DNA of 64,000 nt from Flavobacterium sp. ENC (GCF_020991415.1 NZ_JAJMOY010000003.1:434001-498000); one strand, 5' to 3'. Shown: positions 7,164-16,591, counted from the first letter of the stretch. A program made the numbers and translations. Notes: generated by a model not told the origin, from the letters alone.

Positions 7164-8414
7164 ATGAATATTCCTGTCCCCAATTCTTCGGATAAACCTA
7201 AAAAAAGTACGTTTAAGGTCATTATAACCAATCTTACCTTCTGGGTGCTGATCGCGATTATTGCTGGTGTTCTGCTCGGTCATTTCTCGCCTGAAAACGG
7301 GATGAAAATGGAAATCGTCGGCAAGACCTTTGTAGATATTATCAAGCTTTTTATTGGTCCGATTATCTTTCTTACCATTGTTCTTGGAATTTCTGGAATG
7401 GGAAACCTTAAAAAAGTAGGCCGTATCGGTGTAAAAGCACTGGGATATTTTGAAATTGTTTCGACTATTGCGCTGGCAATTGGAGTTACAATTGCTTATG
7501 TTTTTAAACCCGGAAAAATCGATAAAACAGGCCTGGCGCTGCAAGATGCGAGTCAGTATACGAATCATGCGGCCGAGAACTTCTCCTGGCTGAAATTCTT
7601 TCTTTCTAATTTTACGCTTCAGGTTTTACTGGCCGCAATTGTCTGTGGTATCGCCTTAAATTTTTACCGGAAAAGAGAACAGACTATTCTGGTTTTGGAA
7701 CGTTTCTCAAAAGTAGTTTTTACAGGTTTGAAATATGTCATGTATCTCGCTCCAATTGGTGCTTTTGGGGGAATGGCATACACAATCGGCAAGTTTGGAC
7801 TGCAAACTTTGATTCCGTTGGGAAAACTGATGCTTTGCGTATACCTGACCATGATTTTGTTTGTGTTTTTGATTTTGGGAAGTATCCTGAAATATTATAA
7901 AATAAGTATCCTTTCGATTTTAAAATATATCAAAGAAGAACTCTTACTGGTACTCGGAACTTCCTCTTCTGAAGCGGCTCTGCCCAGTATAATGGTGAAA
8001 CTGGAGCGAATGGGCTGTAGTAAATCGGTGGTGGGACTGGTAATTCCGACCGGATATTCGTTTAATCTCGACGGGACTTCCATTTACTTATCGATGTCGG
8101 TAATTTTTCTGGCACAGTTGTATGATGTTCATTTGAGTTTTTTTGAAATCCTGAGCGTTATCGGTATACTGATGATTACCTCAAAAGGTGCGGCCGGTGT
8201 GACCGGAAGCGGTTTTATTGTTTTGGCGTCGACGCTGACAGCGATTCATAAAATTCCCGTTGAAGGCCTGGCTTTTTTATTGGGAGTAGATAAATTTATG
8301 AGTGAAGCCCGTGCCATCACAAACCTAATTGGAAATACGGTAGCCACAATCATAATTTCTAAAAGTGAACATGACTTTACAGAGCTGAATCTGGAACCTG
8401 TTGTGGAGGAATAA
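7164..8414 (+). CDS. Dicarboxylate/amino-acid:cation symporter (DctA/GltP family)
   Basis: A 416-residue multi-pass inner-membrane transporter of the DAACS family, which carries C4-dicarboxylates or glutamate/aspartate with Na+ or H+. Signatures are the serine-rich reentrant loop GTSSSEAALPS, the substrate/ion segment VIPTGYSFNLDGTSIY (NMDGT-like) and GAAGVTGSGFIVLASTL in the second hairpin. The N-terminus carries a short hydrophilic tail, then LTFWVLIAIIAGVLLG as the first helix. It starts 38 bp after rnpB. Serving glutamate or succinate cannot be told apart here. Confidence 0.9.
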   Translation: MNIPVPNSSDKPKKSTFKVIITNLTFWVLIAIIAGVLLGHFSPENGMKMEIVGKTFVDIIKLFIGPIIFLTIVLGISGMGNLKKVGRIGVKALGYFEIVSTIALAIGVTIAYVFKPGKIDKTGLALQDASQYTNHAAENFSWLKFFLSNFTLQVLLAAIVCGIALNFYRKREQTILVLERFSKVVFTGLKYVMYLAPIGAFGGMAYTIGKFGLQTLIPLGKLMLCVYLTMILFVFLILGSILKYYKISILSILKYIKEELLLVLGTSSSEAALPSIMVKLERMGCSKSVVGLVIPTGYSFNLDGTSIYLSMSVIFLAQLYDVHLSFFEILSVIGILMITSKGAAGVTGSGFIVLASTLTAIHKIPVEGLAFLLGVDKFMSEARAITNLIGNTVATIIISKSEHDFTELNLEPVVEE

Positions 8415-8503
8415 TTTTTTAGTAAGGAGGATAGCACACGGATTACACAGATTATACGGATTTACAAGAATTTTTTATTTGAACTGCTATTTGAAGTCGA
8501 TAA

Positions 8504-8559
8504 AACATCTAACATCTAACATCCAACATCTAACATCCAACATCTAACATTTAACATTT
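8504..8559. repeat. Eight tandem 7-bp repeats (AACATYT) directly before panE
   Basis: Eight heptamers in a row (AACATCT, AACATCT, AACATCC, AACATCT, AACATCC, AACATCT, AACATTT, AACATTT) end 3 bp before the ATG of the ketopantoate reductase-like gene. They occupy the place where a ribosome-binding site and promoter would sit. Copy-number change would alter upstream spacing in steps of 7 bp. Confidence 0.9.
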
Positions 8560-8562
8560 ATC

Positions 8563-9495
8563 ATGAAAACAAGAATAGGAATTTTAGGTCTAGGTGGAGT
8601 AGGCGGTTATTTTGGCGGACTTTTAGCGAAAGCATATCAGGAATCGGAAGACATCGAAATTGTCTTTATTGCCCGTGGTGAAACGTTAAAAGTAGTTTCA
8701 GGATCAGGATTGAAAATCATTACGAAGGATTCAGAAATGGTAGTTTTTCCAAAAGTAGTGTCAAATGATCCTGCTGTTATCGGTAAACTCGATTACTTAA
8801 TTTGTGCCACGAAGACCTATGATATCGAAGAAAGTCTTCTTGCGCTAAGTAAATGCATTACCAAAAACACAGTAATTCTTCCTTTATATAATGGCGTTGA
8901 TGCTCCGGAACGTATCAGTACCCTTTATCCGGATAATGAAGTGCTGCAAGGTTGTGTTTATATTTTTTCCATGATTGAATCACCTGGCGTTATTCATAAC
9001 GTCGGCGCTCTGCAACGATTGTTTTTTGGATCTGAAAGCGCTTCTGTTTCCAAAATGAAAGCCCTGCAGGCCATTTTTAAAAACGCATCGATCGATAGTC
9101 ATCTGGTAGACAATATTGAAGACACCGTTTGGGAGAAATTTGTTTTTATTTCGGTATTAGCGTCAGCAACCTGTTATCTGGATTTTAACATTGGACAAAT
9201 TCTGGAAAGCCGGACGGGCAGAAATGTATACGTTTCGCTCATGAATGAAATTACAATGATTGCAGCCGTAAAAGGACTCAATCTTCCTGAGGATATTATT
9301 ATGCAGACGATTTTAAAACTTGAAAAAACTCCTCCGGATACAACTTCATCGATGCATCGTGATTTGTTGGCCGGAAGAAATATAGAATTGGCTTCATTAA
9401 CCGAATTTGTAATTAATGAAGGCCATAAATATGAAGTGGAGACCCCAACTTATCAATTGGTTTTCGATAAATTATCAAACCCAAAAGAAGCGTAG
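8563..9495 (+). CDS. 2-dehydropantoate 2-reductase family protein (PanE/ApbA)
   Basis: A 310-residue cytoplasmic NADPH-dependent reductase. The N-terminal GILGLGGVGGYFGGLLAKA is the nucleotide-binding GxGxxG motif. The middle shows the family pattern with CATKTYDIE and LPLYNGVDAPERI, and WEKFVFISVLAS holds the conserved catalytic Lys (E-K-F). PanE makes pantoate for coenzyme A, but several ApbA-type paralogues act on other 2-oxo acids, so the substrate is open. It starts 3 bp after a tandem heptamer repeat. Confidence 0.8.
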   Translation: MKTRIGILGLGGVGGYFGGLLAKAYQESEDIEIVFIARGETLKVVSGSGLKIITKDSEMVVFPKVVSNDPAVIGKLDYLICATKTYDIEESLLALSKCITKNTVILPLYNGVDAPERISTLYPDNEVLQGCVYIFSMIESPGVIHNVGALQRLFFGSESASVSKMKALQAIFKNASIDSHLVDNIEDTVWEKFVFISVLASATCYLDFNIGQILESRTGRNVYVSLMNEITMIAAVKGLNLPEDIIMQTILKLEKTPPDTTSSMHRDLLAGRNIELASLTEFVINEGHKYEVETPTYQLVFDKLSNPKEA

Positions 9496-9497
9496 GT

Positions 9498-9692
9498 CTA
9501 CGATTCGTCTTTTGTGGCACGAACCAGACTGATTCCCGACATAAAGAAAACGATTCCAAGTATTCCATAAATAATTAAGGATTTAATATCCCTTGTTTCG
9601 CCAGAAGTTCCTGCGAAAATAACTGCTGTGTAAATTAGGCCGATAATACCAAGGAGTGTAAGTAATCCTCCAAATAATCTTTTTAGGTTCAT
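9498..9692 (-). CDS. Small membrane protein, two transmembrane segments
   Basis: A 64-residue protein with two hydrophobic helices (about 7-27 LFGGLLTLLGIIGLIYTAVI and 38-58 LIIYGILGIVFFMSGISLV) joined by a short polar loop, and a charged tail (RATKDES). It matches small flavobacterial membrane proteins of unknown role. It converges on the panE-like gene with only 2 bp between the stops. Confidence 0.6.
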   Translation of the reverse strand: MNLKRLFGGLLTLLGIIGLIYTAVIFAGTSGETRDIKSLIIYGILGIVFFMSGISLVRATKDES

Positions 9693-9894
9693 GATTTTTG
9701 TTTTTAAATGTTACCAACAAATTTATCTGAATTAATACTCAATTAGTTATATAATTACCGATTCCGATTATAAGATTTACATTGAATGAACTGTAAGAAA
9801 ATAATTCAATTTCTATATCATGGTATTGTTTTAATGTTATATTTGCGCGCTGTTACTGCTTATTATTTTAAGGCAGAACATTGTAAAATAAGCT

Positions 9895-10554
9895 ATGATA
9901 AAAAAAATACTTTTCTTTTTGTTGGTTTTGTCCTGTATAAATTCAAATGCACAGCATGCCAGAATATTTGCCAATATTTCAGCATATTCGCATTCTGACT
10001 TTCAAAACAATTCCTTTGTAGAATTGGGAGCTGGTTTAGAGGTAAAAGCCCATCGCTTTCTGAAACCCGAGATAGGAGTCAGTTATTTTATAGGAAACCT
10101 GGAGGATTACAGTAAAAAAGATGCATTGGGAAATACGCTCGATCTCAGAACCAGTAAGGCATATGCCCTTAATTTTAACCTGACACCCAAGATTTCGTTG
10201 TACAGTAAAGAAGTAAATTCGGGTGATGTGTTTATTCAGATCTTACCGAGATTTAATGTTTCAAAAATTGGCGCAGATCGTTATTATACGGTCATCAATC
10301 AGACGAAACCGTCGGCTTCTGTAACTACAAAAGAAACTGTCAGCGAATGGCAGCACTCGTTTGGAATAGGACTAGGAATCGATATTGTACTTTCGGATAA
10401 AAGTTATGATTCGCTTTCTGTCAATTTGTATTACAACGGAGTGAATATGGGAAAAGCTTTAACAGAAGTAAACCATTCCGGTTCAAGAGTTAATACGGAA
10501 ACAGTTGGGGCGGGAATCAGCTATTATCTAGGATTTGAAAAGAAAAAAAATTAG
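9895..10554 (+). CDS. Probable outer-membrane beta-barrel protein
   Basis: A 219-residue protein with a signal peptide (MIKKILFFLLVLSCINSNAQ). The rest alternates hydrophobic and polar residues in strands, for example LGAGLEVKAHRFLKPEIGVS, FGIGLGIDIV and a last strand AGISYYLGFE. Length and pattern fit an 8-strand barrel. A TATATTTG -7 box is at 9838-9845, but no TTG is seen at -33. Function is not recognisable. It converges on the response-regulator gene with 3 bp between stops. Confidence 0.65.
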   Translation: MIKKILFFLLVLSCINSNAQHARIFANISAYSHSDFQNNSFVELGAGLEVKAHRFLKPEIGVSYFIGNLEDYSKKDALGNTLDLRTSKAYALNFNLTPKISLYSKEVNSGDVFIQILPRFNVSKIGADRYYTVINQTKPSASVTTKETVSEWQHSFGIGLGIDIVLSDKSYDSLSVNLYYNGVNMGKALTEVNHSGSRVNTETVGAGISYYLGFEKKKN

Positions 10555-10557
10555 ATT

Positions 10558-11238
10558 TTATATTTTAAATTCAAGACCAATATTCCGGATACTCTCGATA
10601 CTGATTGCAGCATCTTCCTTAAAATATTTCCGGATTTTACTGATGTAAACATCCATACTTCTGCCCGAGAAAAAATCATCATTGCCCCAAATAGCTTTCA
10701 GTATTTCTTCTCTTTTCAGCAATTGGTTTTTATGCAAATAAAAATACTGAATCAAAGCGGCTTCTTTTTCTGTAAGCTGCTGATTTTTATTGTTTAGTTT
10801 TAAAATCAGGCGTTGGGTGTCAAACAGATATAATCCAATCTGAATTTCTGCTGTTTCCGTTGAAAGGTCTTTTTGACGGCTTCTTTTTAAGATATTTTGC
10901 AAACGCAAAATCAGTTCTTCGGCTTCGAAAGGTTTTACGATATAATCGTCAGCACCTAGTTTCAGTCCAATGATTTTGTCTTCTTTTAGTTTTTTGGCGG
11001 TCAGGAAAATAAAAGGAATCTCAGGATTTATTCTGATGATTTTTTCCGCTAAAGAAAAACCGTCCAGTTTGGGCATCATTACATCAAAAACACAAATGTC
11101 AAAACGCTGGTTTTTAAAAAGATCAAGTGCGATTTCACCATCTTCTGCCCAAATTACTTCATAATGGTAAAGTTCCAGATATTGCCTGAGCATATTGGCA
11201 AAATCAAAATCATCTTCGGCTAAAAGTATTCTTTTCAA
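10558..11238 (-). CDS. Response regulator, OmpR/PhoB family
   Basis: 226 residues: receiver domain (1-120) with acidic pocket ED D (residues 8-10), phosphoacceptor D52 in FDVMMPKLDG, T80 and K102, followed by a winged-helix DNA-binding domain (about 130-226) with EILKAIWGNDDFFSGRSMDV and YISKIRKYF. The histidine kinase gene lies 10 bp upstream in the same direction, so they form a two-component pair. Three ATTAAC direct repeats at 11-bp spacing in front of the kinase gene and the divergent barrel gene are candidate binding sites. Confidence 0.93.
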   Translation of the reverse strand: MKRILLAEDDFDFANMLRQYLELYHYEVIWAEDGEIALDLFKNQRFDICVFDVMMPKLDGFSLAEKIIRINPEIPFIFLTAKKLKEDKIIGLKLGADDYIVKPFEAEELILRLQNILKRSRQKDLSTETAEIQIGLYLFDTQRLILKLNNKNQQLTEKEAALIQYFYLHKNQLLKREEILKAIWGNDDFFSGRSMDVYISKIRKYFKEDAAISIESIRNIGLEFKI

Positions 11239-11248
11239 TGGAAATGAT

Positions 11249-12607
11249 TTAAACTTTAAACATAATCGTAAACACGGCTCCTTTTCCCAAATCGCTCATC
11301 ACGGCAATCGAACCCTGGTGTGCTTTTATAATCTGATCTACGTAGTACAAGCCTAATCCAAGGCCTTTTGCATTGTGTATATTGCCTTGCTCAACCCTGT
11401 AGAACTTCTCAAAAAGCAGGGCTTGTTTGTTTTTGGAAATGCCGATTCCGTCATCTTCAATACTGATTGCAAACTCATCCTGATGCTTTCTTGTTTTTAC
11501 GGAAATGTTGCTGGAACCATATTTTACGGCATTTTCCAGCACATTTAAAATAGCCGTGGTCAAATGAAATTTATCCAGAACCAAAACTGTTTTTTGCGTT
11601 TGAAAATCGGTTTCAATTGTAATTTTCGGATACCCAATTTTAAAATCTTCTACAATCGAAAGCAGGAAAGCTTCGGTGTTGATTTTTTCTTTTTGTAATT
11701 CGATTTCGTTTTCTGCCAGTGAGTTGGCCAGAACCTGATCGATTAAGCTTTGCAAACGATTATTCTGTCGCGAGATGGTATTCACAATCGCATGGAAGTT
11801 TTCGTCGTTATCACGAATATTTTTCTGTTCTAATATCTTTGTTGAAATGCCTAATGTTGCTAAAGGCGTTTTGAGTTCGTGTGTAATATTATTGATAAAA
11901 TCAGTCTTGACGTCACTTACTTTTTTTTGTTTGATTAAGGCTTTGATCGCAATTATAAAAAGCATTATCAAAGTGAAAACAGAAAGTAAAGACAAAGTAA
12001 GAACAACGGCCATACGCCTTAAAATGATCATTTCCCAGTCGATTACCGAAATGTACATCGAATCTTCCGTCAGTAATTTATACTCCTGATTTTCAAATGT
12101 TCCATTCGTGGTCCCGACATAATTCCGAACTAGAAAAGCATGATTTAACGAAGCCAGATTCCCGTACAGTTTATTTTGTATCAAAGGTTTCTGAGAGAAA
12201 ATCGTATCTGCTTTTTTGTTGTTTTGATACAGTACGAATTTGTTCAGGACAATGGCAAAATCAATTCGGAGATTCGGCATTTCCCTTTCAAACTTACGCT
12301 GGATTTTCAGCGTTAAGGCATCTCTGAATTCATTGTCAATAATATCATTTTGAATTGCAGCTTTAGATTTTTTTCCCTGAACGTACTTCTCGGTTAATTG
12401 TTTATAAAGCGCTTCTTTTTTAGCAACAATAACAGCATCAATATCACTGTAATTGTTTGAGATTTGCGCTATTTCATTTTTGATTTCGGTATGAAACTGG
12501 GCCACTTTATAATCATAAGTCGTCTTTACCAGATAGCATTGTACCGCCGATAAAATAATCAGGGCGACAACGGAAAAGGCTATTAATAAATTGATTCTTT
12601 GTTTCAT
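11249..12607 (-). CDS. Two-component sensor histidine kinase
   Basis: 452 residues. Two transmembrane helices (about 7-24 and 199-222) enclose a periplasmic sensor domain of some 170 residues without recognised motif. The HisKA box is FINNITHELKTPLATLG with phosphoacceptor H243; the HATPase part has the N box (LNVLENAVKYG), and G boxes (IEDDGIGI, GLGLGLYYVDQII). No HAMP domain separates TM2 from HisKA. It is transcribed first, ahead of its response regulator. It is divergent from a TonB-receptor-like barrel gene, the probable target. Confidence 0.92.
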   Translation of the reverse strand: MKQRINLLIAFSVVALIILSAVQCYLVKTTYDYKVAQFHTEIKNEIAQISNNYSDIDAVIVAKKEALYKQLTEKYVQGKKSKAAIQNDIIDNEFRDALTLKIQRKFEREMPNLRIDFAIVLNKFVLYQNNKKADTIFSQKPLIQNKLYGNLASLNHAFLVRNYVGTTNGTFENQEYKLLTEDSMYISVIDWEMIILRRMAVVLTLSLLSVFTLIMLFIIAIKALIKQKKVSDVKTDFINNITHELKTPLATLGISTKILEQKNIRDNDENFHAIVNTISRQNNRLQSLIDQVLANSLAENEIELQKEKINTEAFLLSIVEDFKIGYPKITIETDFQTQKTVLVLDKFHLTTAILNVLENAVKYGSSNISVKTRKHQDEFAISIEDDGIGISKNKQALLFEKFYRVEQGNIHNAKGLGLGLYYVDQIIKAHQGSIAVMSDLGKGAVFTIMFKV

Positions 12608-12658
12608 ACAGATCGAAAATTCATTCCAAAAATACTGTTTTTAAGATACAATTGGAGC

Positions 12659-12691
12659 ATTAACTCCGCATTAACCTCCAATTAACTTTCG
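12659..12691. promoter_or_regulatory. Three ATTAAC direct repeats at 11-bp spacing (candidate response-regulator site)
   Basis: ATTAAC begins at 12659, 12670 and 12681, exactly one helical turn apart, in the 138-bp space between the divergent kinase and barrel genes. OmpR/PhoB-type regulators bind such 11-bp direct repeats side by side. A CATTTTTG (one mismatch to TAnnTTTG) starts at 12709, so the repeats would cover the -33 region of the barrel gene, as in PhoB-type activation. Confidence 0.6.
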
Positions 12692-12745
12692 CGGCAATTT
12701 TTTAGAAGCATTTTTGCAGGATCTCAATCTGAAAATTAGTGTTAA

Positions 12746-14860
12746 ATGAAAATTTATATGTTTTTAAAAATTATTCTCGCGCTGTTACTATTTTGTTTTT
12801 CAATTGTCGGAAACGCTCAAAATGAAATACCAAAAGACAGTATTTCAAATAAATTAGAGGAAGTTGTGATTACTCAGAACAAAAAAACGTTCAGCAATAC
12901 CAACGGAAATATAAAAGTGGACGTTGCAAATTCGATTTATAATTCAATTCCGAATGCTGTTGATTTATTGGCGAAATTACCAACTGTTCAGATCAGTTCC
13001 GATAAAGAAAATATTACCGTTATCGGAAAGGGAAGTCCGCTGATTTATATCGATAATCAAAAAGCGGGAATAAATGACCTGAATGCTTTGGCAGTGGCCG
13101 ATATCAAAACGATTGAAATTATTCAGAATCCGTCTTCCAAATACGAGGCAGAAGGCCGCAGCGTAATTTTAATTACAAGGAAATTTAGTAAAAAAGACAG
13201 TTTCAGAACGGAAATTTCGGAAGTCGCTTCTTTCAAAAAACAGTATAACAATTACCTCGGATTCAATTCAAATTTCAAAAAAAGTAAGCTTGAATGGAAA
13301 GCAAATTTCAATTACAATAAACTGCAGCCCTGGGAAAGCCACAGTATTAAATATCAGATTCCGCAAGCGAATATTGCCTCCGATTATGATGTAACGGCGC
13401 TTACCAAAAGAAACCAGTTTGTTTTTGGCGGAGGTTTATTCTACAAAATAAATGACGATGATTATTTTTCGGTTAGTATCAACAGCAAACTGCAAAAAGA
13501 TTCTTTTGATATCAATACCACAACTTATAATAAAAACAACAGCGAAATAAATAATGTGATCACATGGACGGGAAATCAAAGCAAAAAGAATTTCGTCAAC
13601 TTCTTTTTAAATTATCAGAAAAAGATAAAGCCGTTTGATGCACAGTTTTTTACAGGCCTGCAATATTCTAATTTTGATCAGGGATTGTTTACCGAAGTAA
13701 ATGACAATTATAATGATACGCAATTCGAACAAACACAAATCAGGGATCAGAAATTTGAAATTAATTATTTTTCGGGAAGAATGGATATCGAGAAAAAATT
13801 TAAAAATGAAATGAAACTCGAATTTGGCGGTTTGTATTCGGCAGCAAATTCTAAATCGGATGTTGCTGTTTTTTATACCGCAACCGATGAAAACGAATTG
13901 AGTTTTTACAATTTCAAAGAGGCAAATATATCCGGATACACACAATTGTCCGGTAAAATTAAAAAAATCGATTTTTCAGTGGGGTTCAGGGTTGAAAACT
14001 CAAAAGTAACCGGAAAATTTAAAACAGACGAAGTACCCTTACTGGATAAAAACTACACGAATCTTTTTCCGAAAATGCAGTTTACAGTTCCAATAGACAG
14101 TGTTAAAAGTATTTCGGTAAACTATGCCAAAAGTATTTCACGACCTAATTATTCGTCTTTAAGTCAGGGTTCTACCTATATTAATCCATACTTTTTATAT
14201 GCCCGGAATATTAATTTAGTGCCAACGATTACAGATGAGATTGTTGCAAATTTTCAGTATCATGACAAATCGGTCCGATTAAGTTTTACCAAAACCAATA
14301 ATCCGGTTTACAATAGTTTTTCTTTTGATGATCAAAAAAACATCATGACGTTTAAAGATATCAATTTCGATAAAAGCGCTGCAGTATCCCTTGATTTTAC
14401 GGTACCCTTTACCTATAAATTCTGGACAACGACCAATTCCCTGGTTTTCATTTTGGAAAAAATTGAAGATAAATCTGCAGTAGTGCTGGCCTCGGAACCT
14501 TATTTGTATTATTCTTCCAATAACGAATTCAGACTTCCAAAAGAATATGTCTTCACTTTGAATTTCTGGGGACTAACGAAGCAAAAAACCGGTGTTTTTG
14601 AAACAAATCCAAGACTTATTGTAGATATGGCCGTTTCAAAAACGTACTTTCAAAAATGGAAATTTACTTTGAGCTGTACTAATATTTTAAAAAATAACAC
14701 TGAAACCGAAAAATTCACCATCAATACGATTTATTCTAAAGCAAGATATGTAGTGGATAATCATGAAATTTCAATCGCTATAAAATATTCCTTTGGGAAG
14801 ATAAAAGAAACGGAATTTAAAGAGCGAAATATCGACGAAAACCAAAACAGAATCCGTTAA
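12746..14860 (+). CDS. Outer-membrane beta-barrel / TonB-dependent receptor-like protein
   Basis: 704 residues with a signal peptide ending SIVGNAQ. The N-terminal part holds a plug-like domain (VDLLAKLPTVQISSDKENIT ... SPLIYIDNQKAGINDLNAL, IKTIEIIQNPSSKYEAEG) and the rest a 14- to 22-strand barrel ending VDNHEISIAIKYSFGK. LEEVVIT near residue 35 resembles a TonB box. The usual N-terminal carboxypeptidase-D-like domain is missing. This is the type called outer membrane beta-barrel family protein in Bacteroidota. It is divergent from a two-component system that probably controls it. Cargo unknown. Confidence 0.8.
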   Translation: MKIYMFLKIILALLLFCFSIVGNAQNEIPKDSISNKLEEVVITQNKKTFSNTNGNIKVDVANSIYNSIPNAVDLLAKLPTVQISSDKENITVIGKGSPLIYIDNQKAGINDLNALAVADIKTIEIIQNPSSKYEAEGRSVILITRKFSKKDSFRTEISEVASFKKQYNNYLGFNSNFKKSKLEWKANFNYNKLQPWESHSIKYQIPQANIASDYDVTALTKRNQFVFGGGLFYKINDDDYFSVSINSKLQKDSFDINTTTYNKNNSEINNVITWTGNQSKKNFVNFFLNYQKKIKPFDAQFFTGLQYSNFDQGLFTEVNDNYNDTQFEQTQIRDQKFEINYFSGRMDIEKKFKNEMKLEFGGLYSAANSKSDVAVFYTATDENELSFYNFKEANISGYTQLSGKIKKIDFSVGFRVENSKVTGKFKTDEVPLLDKNYTNLFPKMQFTVPIDSVKSISVNYAKSISRPNYSSLSQGSTYINPYFLYARNINLVPTITDEIVANFQYHDKSVRLSFTKTNNPVYNSFSFDDQKNIMTFKDINFDKSAAVSLDFTVPFTYKFWTTTNSLVFILEKIEDKSAVVLASEPYLYYSSNNEFRLPKEYVFTLNFWGLTKQKTGVFETNPRLIVDMAVSKTYFQKWKFTLSCTNILKNNTETEKFTINTIYSKARYVVDNHEISIAIKYSFGKIKETEFKERNIDENQNRIR

Positions 14861-14865
14861 AAAAC

Positions 14866-14896
14866 AAAAAGTCTCCTGAATTTCAGGAGACTTTTT
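14866..14896. terminator. Bidirectional terminator between the barrel gene and rsmD
   Basis: A perfect 14-bp stem AAAAAGTCTCCTGA / TCAGGAGACTTTTT with a 3-nt loop has A- and T-tracts on both sides. It serves both convergent genes. Confidence 0.9.
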
Positions 14897-14914
14897 AAGA
14901 TTGAAAAGAAGAAT

Positions 14915-15520
14915 TTATCCTTCGTCTTCTTCTGTAGCTTTATTAGATGTTTCATCGGCCATTTCTTCGTCGTCATCCGTAGAATTCAATTCGAAGAAGG
15001 TAAAAAAGGAACCGCCATAACTTTTCTGAAAGGAGAAATTACTCAAATGCTCCATTTTGGTATATTTGGAATGTTCGATAATCATCATTCCGTCGTCGTG
15101 AAGCAAATCTCTTTCGAAGACCGTAAGGACTATTTTTTCAAAAGTCGCCTGGTCTAAACCGTACGGAGGGTCTGCGAAAATAATATCGTAAGAAGTTTTG
15201 CAGTTTTCAAGGAATTTAAAAACATCGCTTTTTGTCGCTGCAATTTCAAAATCATACTCTGAGGCCACCTGTTTGATGAATTTTACGCACCCAAAATCGC
15301 CATCAACCGAGGTAATAGGAGCACTTCCTCTTGAAGCGAATTCGAAACTGATATTTCCGGTACCTGAAAATAAATCCAGAACCTTTAAGCCTTCAAAACT
15401 AAAATGATTGTTCAGCACATTAAACAATGCCTCTTTACTCATGTCAGTTGTTGGTCGTACAGGAAGGTTTTTGGGTGGAGAAATGCGGCGTCCTTTGAAT
15501 TTTCCTGAAATGATTCTCAT
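14915..15520 (-). CDS. rsmD: 16S rRNA (guanine(966)-N(2))-methyltransferase RsmD
   Basis: 201 residues, about the family length plus an acidic C-terminal tail. It begins MRIISGKFKGRRISPP, the conserved RsmD N-terminus with the RPTTDMSKEALFNVL block. SAM-binding motif I is VLDLFSGTGNISFEFASRG and the catalytic motif IV is IIFADPPYG. It methylates G966 (E. coli numbering) of 16S rRNA during 30S assembly. Its start overlaps the end of the DUF3822 gene by 4 bp, a pairing usual in flavobacteria. Confidence 0.95.
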   Translation of the reverse strand: MRIISGKFKGRRISPPKNLPVRPTTDMSKEALFNVLNNHFSFEGLKVLDLFSGTGNISFEFASRGSAPITSVDGDFGCVKFIKQVASEYDFEIAATKSDVFKFLENCKTSYDIIFADPPYGLDQATFEKIVLTVFERDLLHDDGMMIIEHSKYTKMEHLSNFSFQKSYGGSFFTFFELNSTDDDEEMADETSNKATEEDEG

Positions 15521-16338
15521 GATTGAAATAAGATATAATGTTTTTGATTCTGAGCAGTAGAGTAGTTGTTTTTTTCTTGTAACCTGCTTACATCCAAAAA
15601 TGTAATGTTACGAATGTATTTATACGCAATGGCATAAAAAGGATCATTTTTGGTTATCGTTCCCAATAATTCAAGGTGAAAACTTTCGGGGTTTAAACTC
15701 AGTTGCTCTGCTGTGAAAAGCAAATAGTATAAAAAGTCTTCCGGTGTCTGATATTCGAATGAGTTGAACAGCAATAATTTTTGGTTCTGTACCACAATCA
15801 GTTCAAAATGGTCCGGATTAAAATTAACGATCATTTTTTTATCGTCGTTATTTTTAGAAGCTTCCAGTATTTTCTCAATTAAGATACTGTTGGCGTGTTT
15901 GTAATCGAAGGAACCTACCTGATCAATCAGAAAATTATTGATATTCACATAGGGAATGTAAACCGTATTCATCTCGTAATTTGAAATCTGGTCATACGTA
16001 AAAAAATCAGTTTCAAAAACTTTGGTATTGTATTGCAGGTAACTGCCCAGATAATTTTCATCAAATAAGGCAACAGGCACAAAAGTGGAAAGATTGTTAC
16101 TGTGAATGACGGTAATGTCATCATAAGTCTCTTTTAATTCCGGATGTTTTTTAAAAGCATCACTATATAATTCCTCTATTTTGGATCCTTTTTGTGTGGG
16201 TGTAAATTCTACTTCATTAAACGAAGTGATGCTGTTATTAAGCGTATCAAAACAACAAAACGAAAATCCGCTCAGCGAAACCTGAATCGAAAGTTTTTTG
16301 TATTTTTTTGATGTGATATTCGTATTTTGAAATGCCAT
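15517..16338 (-). CDS. DUF3822 family protein
   Basis: 273 residues. The N-terminus KKLSIQVSLSGFSFCCFDTL and the later IVNFNPDHFELIVVQNQKLL recall the DUF3822 family, which seems to have an actin/ASKHA-like fold and is found next to rsmD in many Bacteroidota. No catalytic residues can be assigned and no signal peptide is seen. The gene overlaps rsmD by 4 bp, which indicates translational coupling. Function is unknown. Confidence 0.8.
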   Translation of the reverse strand: MAFQNTNITSKKYKKLSIQVSLSGFSFCCFDTLNNSITSFNEVEFTPTQKGSKIEELYSDAFKKHPELKETYDDITVIHSNNLSTFVPVALFDENYLGSYLQYNTKVFETDFFTYDQISNYEMNTVYIPYVNINNFLIDQVGSFDYKHANSILIEKILEASKNNDDKKMIVNFNPDHFELIVVQNQKLLLFNSFEYQTPEDFLYYLLFTAEQLSLNPESFHLELLGTITKNDPFYAIAYKYIRNITFLDVSRLQEKNNYSTAQNQKHYILFQS

Positions 16339-16543
16339 AATCTGATTTACAATTCATTACCTGTTGTAGTGTCAAGAAAGAATTTAGTTAAAAGACAAAC
16401 TTACAAATTAAAAAGCAACAATAATAATTGCAATTTCAAAAACAACATTTTCTTAAAGTTACCGGCTTATTATATTTTTATTAATTCTGTAATTTTAATT
16501 AGCCTCTTTTTAAAAATATTATCATTAAAATCGATTCCCGAAA

Positions 16544-16574
16544 TTGCCTTTAACGCTAAAAAGACCGTACTTTG
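16544..16574 (+). promoter_or_regulatory. Putative promoter of the RecD-like helicase gene
   Basis: TTG at 16544-16546 and TACTTTG at 16568-16574 are separated by 21 bp. The -7 box is one base shorter than TAnnTTTG. Transcription would begin near 16578, supporting ATG 16592 rather than the upstream in-frame start at 16544, which lies in the promoter. Confidence 0.45.
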
Positions 16575-16591
16575 TAATTCAAATTTATCCT

